Notes: generated by a model from the letters alone, not told the origin. A stretch of 44,921 bases of DNA from Alphaproteobacteria bacterium (GCA_029268305.1 JAJUGE010000019.1:1-44921); one strand, 5' to 3'. Shown: positions 17,246 through 26,495, counted from the stretch's first letter. Program-made: numbers and translations.

Positions 17246-18244
17246 GTGACGACCGATCAATCGCGGCCACCTTTGCGGGTGGTGCTGGCGAAGCCGCGCG
17301 GTTTCTGCGCCGGTGTCGAACGGGCGATCGAGATCGTCGAACGCGCGCTGGAGCGGTATGGCGCCCCGATCTACGTTCGACACGAGATCGTGCACAATCG
17401 GCGAGTGGTCGAACTGCTTCGCGAGAAGGGTGCGCGGTTCGTCGAAGAAGTGAGCGAGGTGCCGCCCGGTGCGGTGACCGTGTTCAGCGCCCATGGCGTG
17501 GCGAGAGTCGTGGAGAGCGATGCCGCCGGCCGGGAACTGCACGTCATCGACGCGACCTGTCCGCTCGTCAGCAAGGTGCACAAGGAGGGGCAGCGGTATG
17601 CCGCGAAAGGCTACGACGTCGTCCTGATCGGCCATCGCGGCCATCCGGAGGTGGAGGGGACCATGGGGCAGATCCCCGGAAAGGTTCACCTCGTGGCCAA
17701 TGTCGACGAGGTCGCGGATGTCTCGCCGACCGACCCGGATCGCATTTCCTATGTGACGCAGACGACCCTGAGCATCGACGATACCCGCGACATCATCGCC
17801 GCTCTGAAGGCTCGCTTTCCGGCGATCGTCGGACCCGATGTGCGCGACATCTGCTACGCCACTCAGAACCGGCAGATGGCGGTGCGTGCTCTGGCGGAAG
17901 CCGTGGACGTGGCGCTGGTCGTCGGCGCGCGTAACAGCTCCAACTCGAACCGGCTGCGCGAGATCGGCGAAGCCGCCGGAGTTCGGTCCTACCTGGTCGA
18001 GGACCCTTCCGACTTCGACCTATCCATCCTCTATGGCGCGACTTCCGTCGGCATCACGGCAGGTGCTTCGGCTCCCGAAGAGCTGGTCGAGGAGCTCGTC
18101 GAGCGTCTCCGGGCGCGCTTCAGCGTCTCGGTCGACTCACTCGAAGGCGTCGAGGAAAACGTCCAGTTCAAGCTCCCACCCGAATTGACCGGCCCTCACA
18201 AGGGGGCATCGGATCTCGCCCGCATCGCCGTTAAGGCGCGCTGA
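17246..18244 (+). CDS. ispH: 4-hydroxy-3-methylbut-2-enyl diphosphate reductase
   Basis: A 332-aa iron-sulfur enzyme, the last step of the MEP pathway, producing IPP and DMAPP for hopanoids and other isoprenoids. The three cluster cysteines are present: Cys21 in RGFCAGV, Cys105 in [11 protein letters not shown] and Cys203 in [16 protein letters not shown] near 170 and the HEIVHN and FSAHG histidine motifs complete the active site. I choose the GTG at 17246 because GGGGGAGG lies 5 bases before it; the ATG at 17228 would place that site inside the coding region. It is followed 19 bases later by hpnH, tying isoprenoid supply to hopanoid synthesis. Confidence 0.95.
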   Translation: MTTDQSRPPLRVVLAKPRGFCAGVERAIEIVERALERYGAPIYVRHEIVHNRRVVELLREKGARFVEEVSEVPPGAVTVFSAHGVARVVESDAAGRELHVIDATCPLVSKVHKEGQRYAAKGYDVVLIGHRGHPEVEGTMGQIPGKVHLVANVDEVADVSPTDPDRISYVTQTTLSIDDTRDIIAALKARFPAIVGPDVRDICYATQNRQMAVRALAEAVDVALVVGARNSSNSNRLREIGEAAGVRSYLVEDPSDFDLSILYGATSVGITAGASAPEELVEELVERLRARFSVSVDSLEGVEENVQFKLPPELTGPHKGASDLARIAVKAR

Positions 18245-18263
18245 ACAGGCAGAGGAGAAGACA

Positions 18264-19421
18264 GTGGCCGTACCCTTGCAGCAACAGCTGCGCGTCGGCG
18301 CCTACATACTCAAGCAGAGGCTGACGCGGCGGGAACGCTACCCGCTGGTCCTGATGCTGGAGCCGCTCTTTCGGTGCAATCTCGCCTGCGCCGGGTGCGG
18401 CAAGATCGATTATCCGGACGCCATCCTGAACAAGCGCCTCTCGGTCGAGGAATGCATCCAAGCGGCGGAGGAATGCGGCGCTCCGATCGTCTCGATTCCG
18501 GGTGGCGAGCCGCTGCTCCACAGGGAAATCGGCCAGATCGTGGCCGAGCTCATCAAGCGCAAGCGGTTCGTGTATCTCTGCACGAACGCCCTGTTGCTCG
18601 AGAAAAAGCTTCATCTGTTCGAGCCGAGCCCGTTCCTGACGTTCTCGATTCATCTCGACGGGCTGAAGGAAGAGCACGACACGGCAGTGTGTCAGCAAGG
18701 GGTGTTCGACCGGGTCGTCAAGGCGATCCGTGCCGCCAAGGCAAAAGGCTTCCGCGTCAATGTCAACGCCACCCTGTTCGACGGCGCCGTGCCCGAGAGG
18801 GTGGGCGAGTTCTTCGACTACGTGACCGAGGAGCTCGACGTCGACGGCATCACGGTTTCCCCCGGATACGCCTACGAGCGCGCGCCGGATCAGCAGCATT
18901 TCCTGACCCGACAGAAGACCAGGAATCTTTTCCGAGCGGTTTTCCGGCAAGGTAAGGGGAAAAAGTGGCAGTTCAGCCAGTCGAGCCTGTTTCTCGATTT
19001 CCTGGCAGGAAACCAGAGCTATCGCTGCACGCCCTGGGGCAATCCAACCCGCAACATTTTCGGTTGGCAACGGCCCTGTTACCTGCTGAACGAAGGCTAC
19101 GCGTCATCCTTTCGCGAGTTGATGGAGCAGACGGATTGGGACAGCTACGGCACCGGCAATTATGAGAAGTGTGCCGACTGCATGGTCCACTGCGGCTACG
19201 AAGCGACCGCGGTGACCGACACGATCAAGAACCCGTTCAAGGCTGCCGTGGTGGCTCTGCGCGGGATCCGCACCGAGGGGCCGATGGCTCCGGACATCCC
19301 GCTGGATGGGCAGCGGCCAGCCGAATACGTGTTCGACGGCCTTGTCAGAGAAGCGGTCGCCGAGATGCACGTCTCAGACAGCGGGAAGGAACGGCGCGCC
19401 CGACGCGGCGACGCGGCTTAA
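18264..19421 (+). CDS. hpnH: Adenosyl-hopene transferase HpnH (radical SAM)
   Basis: A 385-aa radical SAM enzyme that adds the 5'-deoxyadenosyl group of SAM to diploptene, forming adenosylhopane, the entry to extended hopanoids. The cluster motif is C38-x3-C42-x2-C45 in FRCNLACAGCGK; GGEPLLH near 78 is the SAM-binding GGE motif. Near the C-terminus CADCMVHCGYEATAV adds further cysteines usual for HpnH. The GTG start follows AGGAGAAG. The 3' end overlaps convergent hpnG by 48 bases, and the last residues are a charged tail (GKERRARRGDAA). Confidence 0.95.
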   Translation: MAVPLQQQLRVGAYILKQRLTRRERYPLVLMLEPLFRCNLACAGCGKIDYPDAILNKRLSVEECIQAAEECGAPIVSIPGGEPLLHREIGQIVAELIKRKRFVYLCTNALLLEKKLHLFEPSPFLTFSIHLDGLKEEHDTAVCQQGVFDRVVKAIRAAKAKGFRVNVNATLFDGAVPERVGEFFDYVTEELDVDGITVSPGYAYERAPDQQHFLTRQKTRNLFRAVFRQGKGKKWQFSQSSLFLDFLAGNQSYRCTPWGNPTRNIFGWQRPCYLLNEGYASSFRELMEQTDWDSYGTGNYEKCADCMVHCGYEATAVTDTIKNPFKAAVVALRGIRTEGPMAPDIPLDGQRPAEYVFDGLVREAVAEMHVSDSGKERRARRGDAA

Positions 19422-20066
19422 CGCGGCGAACCCCATCTTTGCATCTCGGGCGAGCTTGAGGACGCCGCCGAGGTCGGCGGGCCGACGGAGAAGCGCGATC
19501 AGCGTCTTCTCTGGCCGATAGCCGCTCTCTTCCGTCATGGCTGCCATTGCGGCCGGGGGAATGGTCCGGCCGGCGGGATCGGCGACGGCACGCAGGGCGA
19601 GGAGAGGGCCTGCGCGTCGAATGCGCCGTGCTAGAACATGGCTTTCCATGTCCACGACGAGCGCCCCGGTGCGCTGTGCCAGATCCAGCTTCGCCTCCGG
19701 CGTCGCCACGGCCCGATCGGCGCCGGCGATCCCGCCCACCCGTACCTCTATCCCTGCGGTAGACAGGTGACGGGCGACTGCCCTCAGCCACGTCTGATCA
19801 CAGATCGTCGTCTTGCCATCGGGAGCAATGATCCGTTCGGCGAGCACGATCGTGCCCGGCATCAGGCGTGGATCGAGCGCGCCGGCGAGGCCAAAGCTTA
19901 GAAAACCGGACGGCTGTTCCCGGACCAGTCGGTCGGCCTCTTCGGCCGCGAGGCGTGCGGCACCGCGGGAGCAGGCGATGATGGGCGCCGGGTCGATCTC
20001 ACCGGCCGCTTTTTCGAGAATGGCCGCTTCCGCCGGCAGTCCCGTCAGGATGCCGACGGGTCTCAA
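19374..20066 (-). CDS. hpnG: Hopanoid-associated phosphorylase HpnG
   Basis: A 230-aa member of the purine nucleoside phosphorylase superfamily that removes adenine from adenosylhopane to give phosphoribohopane, the step after HpnH. Marks are the N-terminal ILTGLPAEAAIL, the ACSRGAARLAAEEADRL segment, LSFGLAGALDP near 65 and the ribose-binding VDMESH near 150. No ATG or GTG fits. The best start is a TTG at 20066-20064 that overlaps the shc stop (TTGA), giving MRPVGILTG and translational coupling. Upstream in-frame codons lie inside shc. It converges on and overlaps hpnH. Confidence 0.88.
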   Translation of the reverse strand: MRPVGILTGLPAEAAILEKAAGEIDPAPIIACSRGAARLAAEEADRLVREQPSGFLSFGLAGALDPRLMPGTIVLAERIIAPDGKTTICDQTWLRAVARHLSTAGIEVRVGGIAGADRAVATPEAKLDLAQRTGALVVDMESHVLARRIRRAGPLLALRAVADPAGRTIPPAAMAAMTEESGYRPEKTLIALLRRPADLGGVLKLARDAKMGFAALSRVAASGAPFLPAV

Positions 20067-22036
20067 ATGCCGTATCCGACCCGCCTCTCGTTGCTGCGCA
20101 TCAAGTTCTGATAGCGCGCCAGTGCCCAGAGCGGGAAATAGGCCGGATAGCCGTGATACTTCAGGTAGAAGACCCGGGCGAACCCCGTCCCGGTCCAGAA
20201 ATCTTCCCGCCAGCGTGCGCCGTCGCGCGGGGAGGCGAGCAGGAACTCGATCCCACGTTTGACGGCGTCGCTGTCGACCTCGCCCGCCGCCATGAGCCCC
20301 AGCAGCGCCCAGGCCGTCTGAGACGGCGTACTGGCCTTCGCGAGATCGCGTCTGTCGTCGCGGTACGTGTCGCAGTCTTCGCCCCATCCTCCGTCGGGCC
20401 GCTGACGGCTTTCGAGCCAGGCGACTGCCTTTCGGATGTACGGCGCCTGCATATCCTCGCCCACGGCGTTAAGCGCGCAGAGCGCCGACCAGGTGCCGTA
20501 GACATAATTGACGCCCCAACGCCCATACCAGGAGCCGTCCGGTTCCTGCTCCTTCCGGATGAACTCGATCGCACGGGAGACGCTTGGATGGTCGCGGCCA
20601 TAGCCGAGCTGCGCGAGCATGCCGAGGCAACGTGCCGAGACGTCGACCGTCGGCGGGTCGAGCAGCGCTCCGTGGTCGGCGAAGGGGATGTTGTTCAGAT
20701 AATGATGCGTGTTGTCGGCATCGAACGAGCCCCAGCCGCCGTTCTTGCTCTGCATGCCGATGATCCACTGCGATGCCCGCTCGATCACCTCGCGATATCC
20801 TTCAGGGTCGGCGCGGTGCAGGGCCATCACGACAACAGCGGTGTCGTCGACATCGGGATAGAAGTCGTTGCGGTACTCGAATGCCCACCCGCTCGGCTCG
20901 AGTCCCGGGCGCTGCTCGGCCCAGTCGCCGACGACATCGCGGATCTCGCGGTCGGCGAGCCAGCGCAGCGCCGATTGAATGGTCCCAGCCTGGGGGTCGA
21001 CGCCGCTTTCCATCATCGCGTGCAGCGAGAGTGCGGTGTCCCAGACGGGAGACAGGCAAGGCTGGCAATAGACCCGCTCGTCGAATACGAGAAGCTTACG
21101 GATCGCCTGGCGCGCCGTCGCTAGGGGCGGGGCGTCACGGTCGTAGCCGAGGGCATCGAGCGCCATGACGGCGTTAGCCATCGCCGGATAGATCGCGCCG
21201 AGCCCGTCTTCACCGTTGAGGCGCGGCAGCATGAAATCGAGCGCTGCCTGAATGGCGCGCTGACGCCGTCCCTTCGGAAAGCGCGGCTCGATCAGCTTGA
21301 GCACCCGATCGAGCTGGACGAAGAGGTTCCCGAGGCTGGCCCCGGGCGGGCTCTGAATATAGTCCGGCTCTTCCTCCGGCGGCCGCACGAACAGCTCGGG
21401 GATGCCGACGCCGCGCGGATTGCGCGCCTGCGGTCGCAGTGCCATCAGGATCAGTAGTGGGACGATGACCGTCCGCGACCAGTAGGAGACCTTGTAGATG
21501 TGGAAGGGGAACCAGCGCGGGAGGAGCATGAGCTCGATCGGCATCGTCGGCACGGCGCGCCAGGGGACCTGTCCGAACAGGGCGAGGCTGATGCGCGTGA
21601 AGACGTTGGCGCGAGCCGCACCGCCGCGAGCGAGGACGGCCTCGCGAGCGCGCCGCATGTGCGGCGCGTCAGGGTCGTCACCGATGAGCTTGAGTGCGTA
21701 ATACGCCTTGACGGTCGCGGAGATGTCCATGTCGCCCCCGTGAAACAGGGGCCAGCCGCCGTCTTCCGACTGAGTGGAGCGGATGTACTCTCCGATGCGA
21801 CGCTCTTCCTCCGGGTCGATTTCGTCGAGGTAGTGACAGAGGAAGATGTACTCCGAGGGGATCGTCGCGTCCGCCTCCAGCTCGAACACCCAATGGCCAT
21901 CTTCGCGCTGGCGAGCGCTCAGGGCCTGCATCGCGGAGCTGATCTCGTTGTCGAGGTGCAACCAATCGGTCGCTTTGGAAGCCTTCTCGATGCTCTCGTG
22001 GTGATATCGGCCGTCGTCAGGCATCTTCAGAATCAT
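20063..22036 (-). CDS. shc: Squalene-hopene cyclase
   Basis: A 657-aa monotopic membrane enzyme that cyclises squalene to hopene/diplopterol, the core step of hopanoid synthesis. The protonating DxDD motif is Asp395-Val-Asp397-Asp398 in YPDVDDTAVV. Several QW repeats are visible, such as QREDGHWVFELE near 44, QSEDGGWPLFHGG near 90, QSKNGGWGSFD near 426 and RQRPDGGWGEDCD near 545. The start is an ATG. It sits between the EamA transporter and hpnG, with which it overlaps, so at least shc-hpnG are one transcript. Confidence 0.97.
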   Translation of the reverse strand: MILKMPDDGRYHHESIEKASKATDWLHLDNEISSAMQALSARQREDGHWVFELEADATIPSEYIFLCHYLDEIDPEEERRIGEYIRSTQSEDGGWPLFHGGDMDISATVKAYYALKLIGDDPDAPHMRRAREAVLARGGAARANVFTRISLALFGQVPWRAVPTMPIELMLLPRWFPFHIYKVSYWSRTVIVPLLILMALRPQARNPRGVGIPELFVRPPEEEPDYIQSPPGASLGNLFVQLDRVLKLIEPRFPKGRRQRAIQAALDFMLPRLNGEDGLGAIYPAMANAVMALDALGYDRDAPPLATARQAIRKLLVFDERVYCQPCLSPVWDTALSLHAMMESGVDPQAGTIQSALRWLADREIRDVVGDWAEQRPGLEPSGWAFEYRNDFYPDVDDTAVVVMALHRADPEGYREVIERASQWIIGMQSKNGGWGSFDADNTHHYLNNIPFADHGALLDPPTVDVSARCLGMLAQLGYGRDHPSVSRAIEFIRKEQEPDGSWYGRWGVNYVYGTWSALCALNAVGEDMQAPYIRKAVAWLESRQRPDGGWGEDCDTYRDDRRDLAKASTPSQTAWALLGLMAAGEVDSDAVKRGIEFLLASPRDGARWREDFWTGTGFARVFYLKYHGYPAYFPLWALARYQNLMRSNERRVGYGI

Positions 22037-22136
22037 CTTTCTTTGGAAACCAACCGACTCGTGCCCTGGTCGCGAGGCGGCCGTACGCTACTCGACTGAC
22101 TTGTGCAGTGCAAGATCGCGGCCGGCCGAGCCCGTC

Positions 22137-23042
22137 CTAGCGAAAGAGGAGCAGAATGACGATCCCGGCGACCACCAGCGCGATCCCGCCGAGTTCGGCT
22201 GCGTTGGCGCGCTCGCGGAAAAAGACGTAAGAGGCGATGAAGGTGAACACCAGCTCGATCTGCCCGAGAGCCCGCACATAGGCCGCGTTCTGGATCGTCA
22301 TCGCCGTGAACCATCCGGCCGACGCCAGCATCCCGCTCAATCCGACGAGAGACGCGATTCTCCAGGAACGCCAGACTTCGGTCAGCTGCCCGGGCTCGCG
22401 GATCCGGATGTAGATCGACATGATCGCGGTCTGGAACAGAGTTACACAGGCGAGGGTGAAGGCTGCCTGCATCAGAAAACCCTCGCCGCCGAGCGAGAGC
22501 GCGGCTGCACGGTAGGACACGGCGGAAATGCCGAAGCAGGCGCCGGAGGCGAGGCCGATGGCGGCCGGACGCTCGGTCCAGCCGAGGAGGATGTTCCGCA
22601 GTCCGGCCTGTCCCTTGCCGACCGAGATCATCATCACGCCGACCAGGCTGACCAGGATCGCGAAGGCCGCCCCCGGCGTCAGTTGATCGCCCAGGATCAC
22701 GATGCCGAAGAGGGCTGCCTGGATCGTCTCCGTTTTCGAATACGTCGTTCCGACGGCGAAATTACGCAGCGAGAACAGGTGGACGAGAAGTGCCGTGGCC
22801 GCGATCTGGGTGACGCCGCCCACCACGAAGTAGAACACGAAGAGCGGCGTGGGATCCGGGATCGGCAGCGACCAGCCGCGGTGGAGCAGCCCCACATACA
22901 GGGCCGCGAACGGGAATGCATAGACGAAGCGGACGAACGTCGCCCCCGACGTGCTGAGCTTGGCGGTCAGGTGCTTCTGCAGCGCGGACCGCAAGTTCTG
23001 GCAGAAGGCTGCCGCCAGCGTGATCGGTATCCAGAGTTCCAC
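22137..23042 (-). CDS. EamA/DMT-family membrane transporter
   Basis: A 301-aa inner-membrane protein with about ten hydrophobic helices and two EamA repeats (roughly residues 5-135 and 150-300), typical of drug/metabolite transporters. The C-terminal LVFTFIASYVFFRERANAAELGGIALVVAGI is the characteristic final repeat segment, shown only by its ends LVFTFIASYV and ALVVAGI. Substrate is not predictable. The GTG start has a poor ribosome site. It lies inside the hopanoid cluster between hpnD and shc, where hpnE is often found, so a link to hopanoid or squalene handling is possible but only inferred. Confidence 0.85.
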   Translation of the reverse strand: MELWIPITLAAAFCQNLRSALQKHLTAKLSTSGATFVRFVYAFPFAALYVGLLHRGWSLPIPDPTPLFVFYFVVGGVTQIAATALLVHLFSLRNFAVGTTYSKTETIQAALFGIVILGDQLTPGAAFAILVSLVGVMMISVGKGQAGLRNILLGWTERPAAIGLASGACFGISAVSYRAAALSLGGEGFLMQAAFTLACVTLFQTAIMSIYIRIREPGQLTEVWRSWRIASLVGLSGMLASAGWFTAMTIQNAAYVRALGQIELVFTFIASYVFFRERANAAELGGIALVVAGIVILLLFR

Positions 23043-23117
23043 GAATGGGCGTTCCGTCGGGGGAGAAGGTGATGTCGTACCCCGGTGTGGGATCGGGGCA
23101 AAAGTCTCGCAGGCGAT

Positions 23118-23146
23118 TTATAGCCCGGATATCAGTGTACCGGAAC
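23118..23146 (-). promoter_or_regulatory. Candidate promoter for the EamA-shc-hpnG unit
   Basis: On the minus strand TATAAA (23123-23118) is a good -10 box, preceded by a 17-base spacer and a poor -35, TTCCGG (23146-23141). It lies in the 137-base gap after hpnD. Confidence 0.35.
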
Positions 23147-23179
23147 GACCTCCGGTGGCCCAGACGCCGCCGCGTCGTT

Positions 23180-24124
23180 TCAGAGGAACCCGTGTCGCAT
23201 GAACAGCGCCAGTTTCGCGCCCGTGCCTATCGTTACGTCCCGGTCGATGTCTTTCCAGCCTCGGTGCTCCAGTCGGTCGAGAATGCGTCGGTAGATCTCC
23301 ATCATGACGATCGAGGGCCTGAGGCGGCGTCGGTCGCATTGCGCGATCAGGGCCTCGCTTTCGGCGAAACGCTCCCGCGCGAGCGCCGCGAGGTCGCGGC
23401 ACACCATCGGCAGCGCGGGGTGCCGAAGAACCTCGGGAGGAGAGGCGGCGGGGATGCCGTGGCCCTCCAGCAGCTCGCGCGGCAGATAGAGCCGGCCCCG
23501 CGCGGCGTCCTCATCGAGGTCGCGCAGGATGTTGGTCAACTGCAAAGCCTCGCCGAGCGAGACCGCCAGGTCTCGCGACTGCGGCTCGGTAGCGCCGAAT
23601 ACGCGCACCGAGAGCATGCCGACCGCACCGGCTACCCGCCGGCAATAGAGCCTCAGCTCTTCGAAGGTAGGCGCCCGCATGGAATTGGTCAGGTCCATCT
23701 CCATGCCGTCGATCACGGCCAGAAATTCCTCCCGCGGGAGCTGGTAGCGCGAAACGGCCGGCAGGAGCGCCCGAGCCGTCGGCTGCATCGGTCGACCTGC
23801 ATAGATTCGGTCGATCTCGGTACGCCATTCATCGAGCTCCTGCCGGCGAGCGGTCAGCTCACCCGGCTCGTCGGCGATGTCGTCGACCTCGCGGCAAAAG
23901 GCATAGACCGCGAACATGGCTTCCCGGCGCTCGCGCGACAGGACCCGCATACCCCAGAAGAAGGAAGTGCCGGAGCGGCGCACCACATCGTGCACGTGCC
24001 TCCGCGCCTCGCCGTCGGCATCGTTTGCGAGAAGACTGCCCCTCGCGCCGTCCACTTTTTCCCCCGGGTTCGTTGCGGCCGCAGTCGCTATCACGGCCTC
24101 TTCGTGCTGCGCCACTCTATCCAC
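23180..24124 (-). CDS. hpnD: Presqualene diphosphate synthase HpnD
   Basis: A trans-isoprenyl diphosphate synthase of about 314 aa that condenses two farnesyl diphosphates into presqualene diphosphate, the first of three steps (HpnD, HpnC, HpnE) to squalene. Both Asp-rich motifs are present: REVDDIADEP and NILRDLDEDA, with SGTSFFWGMRVL at the N-terminal end of the domain as in HpnD rather than HpnC. GTG codons at 24124 and 24115 straddle the hpnB stop, and either could be the start; the first overlaps hpnB by 8 bases. hpnC and hpnE are not in this window. Confidence 0.92.
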   Translation of the reverse strand: MDRVAQHEEAVIATAAATNPGEKVDGARGSLLANDADGEARRHVHDVVRRSGTSFFWGMRVLSRERREAMFAVYAFCREVDDIADEPGELTARRQELDEWRTEIDRIYAGRPMQPTARALLPAVSRYQLPREEFLAVIDGMEMDLTNSMRAPTFEELRLYCRRVAGAVGMLSVRVFGATEPQSRDLAVSLGEALQLTNILRDLDEDAARGRLYLPRELLEGHGIPAASPPEVLRHPALPMVCRDLAALARERFAESEALIAQCDRRRLRPSIVMMEIYRRILDRLEHRGWKDIDRDVTIGTGAKLALFMRHGFL

Positions 24125-25334
24125 GGCTGCGCGGTCCTGCCAAATCCGCCCGGGATGCTTCGACGCGCCCCTTCCACCGACCACCGCGGCCACGCCAGTG
24201 ATCGAGGGCGGAGTCGACGGTCATCGCAGAATACAGGCTGGCCGCGATCGGCAGCAGCGGCGCCACCCAGTCGGGTTGGCCGTAGAAGCGCAGCGTCGGC
24301 CAGAACGCAGCGCTCATCGCGAGCCATGCGGCGAGCGCCAGGGCGACCGCCAAAGCATCGCCATGGAGCGGCAGCAGCAGGACCGTCAGCGGCGGGACGA
24401 GATAGATGACGAACATGCCGAGCAAGGTACCGATCAGAAGCAGAGGCGAGTGGCGAAGCTGCGTATAGGCGCTGCGTGCCACCATACGCCATATTCCGGC
24501 GATCCCCTCATAGGGGCGGATGCTCCGCGACGAGCGCGTCTGGCCGAGCCAGATGCGCCCGCCTTCTGCCCGGCCTTCCCGCTTGATGAGGCCGGCCAAG
24601 GTGCAGTCGTCGATGAGCGCGCCGCGAACCCGTTCGATTCCGCCCGCCCGTTCAAGTGCCTCGCGGCGGACGAGCATGCATCCTCCGGCGGCGGCCGCGG
24701 TCGGATTCCGGGGATCGTTGACGCGTGCGAACGGGTAGAGCTTGCGAAAGAAGAAGACGAAGGGCGGGATCAGCAGCCTTTCCCAGAAGGAGCGGCACGA
24801 AAGCTCGACCATGAGCGAGGCCAGGTCGAGGTCGTCTCGACGAGCCTTCGCGACCAGGCGCCTGAGAATTGTCGGCGAGGCAACGATATCGGCGTCGGAG
24901 AACCAGAGCCACGGTGCCTCCGGCTCCGACGCTCGTGCAGCCTCGATGCCCCGCTGGAGCGCCCACAGCTTCCCTGCCCAACCTGGCGGCGGTGCAGGGG
25001 CGCGAACAATGTCCAGGCGATCGGCTTTGTCGCGCGCATCCGCCGACGCCGCGGCGACTTCGGCGGTACCGTCCTCACTGCTGTCGTCGACGAGAATGAC
25101 GTGAAACCGCCCTGGATAGTCCTGGCTCAGCAGCGACAGTATCGCGGGCGCGATGACGGCGGCCTCGTTCCGCGCCGGACATATGGCGACGACCGTGGGC
25201 CAGGCGGCAGGCTCGGAAGGAGCGGGCGCGTCGTCCAGGTGTTCCCGGATTCTCCAGAACATCCCATGGAACAGGAGCAGCCAAATCCAGGCGGCGAGCG
25301 ACAGGGCCGCCAGAACGACAAACATGCTGGACAT
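24117..25334 (-). CDS. hpnB: Hopene-associated glycosyltransferase HpnB
   Basis: A 405-aa GT2-family glycosyltransferase anchored by an N-terminal transmembrane helix (residues 5-24), with three or more hydrophobic segments at the C-terminus (about 295-375). Catalytic-domain motifs are ICPARNEA near 51, VDDSSEDGT near 82, the DxD-like FSDADIVASP near 145, and LIDDCTLAG near 240. The family lies in hopanoid clusters, but the sugar donor and acceptor are not established. The start is 17 bases after the ABC ATPase stop, so readthrough from the importer operon is likely. It overlaps hpnD. Confidence 0.92.
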   Translation of the reverse strand: MSSMFVVLAALSLAAWIWLLLFHGMFWRIREHLDDAPAPSEPAAWPTVVAICPARNEAAVIAPAILSLLSQDYPGRFHVILVDDSSEDGTAEVAAASADARDKADRLDIVRAPAPPPGWAGKLWALQRGIEAARASEPEAPWLWFSDADIVASPTILRRLVAKARRDDLDLASLMVELSCRSFWERLLIPPFVFFFRKLYPFARVNDPRNPTAAAAGGCMLVRREALERAGGIERVRGALIDDCTLAGLIKREGRAEGGRIWLGQTRSSRSIRPYEGIAGIWRMVARSAYTQLRHSPLLLIGTLLGMFVIYLVPPLTVLLLPLHGDALAVALALAAWLAMSAAFWPTLRFYGQPDWVAPLLPIAASLYSAMTVDSALDHWRGRGGRWKGRVEASRADLAGPRSRG

Positions 25335-25351
25335 TCGGTGTGTTTCCGACT

Positions 25352-26485
25352 CTACGCCGCCGCTCGGTCGCTGCTGCGCTCCACGGCCACGACCGAAGTC
25401 GGTGGAAACGTGAGCTGGACCCGCTCTCCAGGATCGAATGAAGTGTCGGGCGGCGACATTGCCTTCACCGTCTCGCCGTTGACCTCGACCTCGTAGCGGA
25501 TCGAGCTGCCGAGAAAACTGGCAGCCTGAACGGTTCCTTTCAGGACGTCGTGGTCTCCGGATACCGGCACGCCGTCCGGAGCGAGCACGATGGATTCGGG
25601 ACGGATCGAGATGGTGACTTCCTCACCGGCCGTTGCGCCCGCCGGAAACACGCACCGGACCGCCGAGCCGTCCGTCAGGCGGACGGTGCCGAGGGAATTC
25701 GCGGCTACACTGTCTTCGGCCCGCCCGGTGAAGAGATTGGTCGAGCCGATGAAGCGCGCCACGAACTCGTTGGCCGGTCGGAAATAGATCTGCTTCGGTT
25801 CTGCCAACTGGACGATGTGGCCGCGGTCTATCACTGCGATCCGGTCCGACATCGCCAAGGCTTCCGCCTGGTCGTGCGTGACATAGACGGTGGTGATGCC
25901 GATCTGCCGTTGCAGCCGCTTCAGTTCGATGCGCATCTCCTCGCGCAGTGCGGCGTCGAGGTTCGAAAGGGGCTCGTCCAGGAGCAGAAGCTTGGGATGT
26001 CCGACGATCGCCCGCGCCAAGGCGACCCGCTGCTGCTGTCCGCCGCTCAGCTTGGTCGCCGGCCGCTCGCCGTAGCCGCCCAGTTCCACGGTCTCCAGCG
26101 CCTCGTTCACCAGCTTGCCGATCTCCTCGGAGGAGTACTTCCGCTGCTTCGACACCCGGAGGGGAAAGGCGACGTTCTCGAACACGGTCATGTGCGGCCA
26201 GATCGCGTACGACTGAAAGACCATGCCGATCTGGCGGAGGTTCATGGGCACGGAGATGTTGCGCTCGCTGTCGAACAGCACCCTGTCTTCGACGCCGACA
26301 TAGCCGCTGTCGGGCCGCTCCAAACCCGCAATGCAACGGAGGGTGGTGGTCTTGCCGCAGCCGCTCGGCCCCAGCAGCGTGAAGAAGGTTCCGGATGGCA
26401 GCGAGAAGCTGGCATTGCGGATGCCGCCTGCCAGCTGATCGTAGCTGTTGGCGAAGATCTTGGTGAGGTTCCTGACTTCCAGCAT
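25352..26485 (-). CDS. ABC importer ATPase, Fe(III)/2-aminoethylphosphonate type
   Basis: A 377-aa cytoplasmic ATPase that energises the adjacent permease. Walker A is GPSGCGKTT (39-47), signature LSGGQQQR near 144, Walker B LLLLDEPLSNLD near 163, and the H-loop VTHDQ near 202. A C-terminal OB-like regulatory domain (about 250-360) is typical of the FbpC/PotA/CysA group. It sits 10 bases after the permease stop and completes a binding protein-permease-ATPase set. The substrate cannot be read from the ATPase. Confidence 0.93.
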   Translation of the reverse strand: MLEVRNLTKIFANSYDQLAGGIRNASFSLPSGTFFTLLGPSGCGKTTTLRCIAGLERPDSGYVGVEDRVLFDSERNISVPMNLRQIGMVFQSYAIWPHMTVFENVAFPLRVSKQRKYSSEEIGKLVNEALETVELGGYGERPATKLSGGQQQRVALARAIVGHPKLLLLDEPLSNLDAALREEMRIELKRLQRQIGITTVYVTHDQAEALAMSDRIAVIDRGHIVQLAEPKQIYFRPANEFVARFIGSTNLFTGRAEDSVAANSLGTVRLTDGSAVRCVFPAGATAGEEVTISIRPESIVLAPDGVPVSGDHDVLKGTVQAASFLGSSIRYEVEVNGETVKAMSPPDTSFDPGERVQLTFPPTSVVAVERSSDRAAA

Positions 26486-26495
26486 GGCTTCCGCG

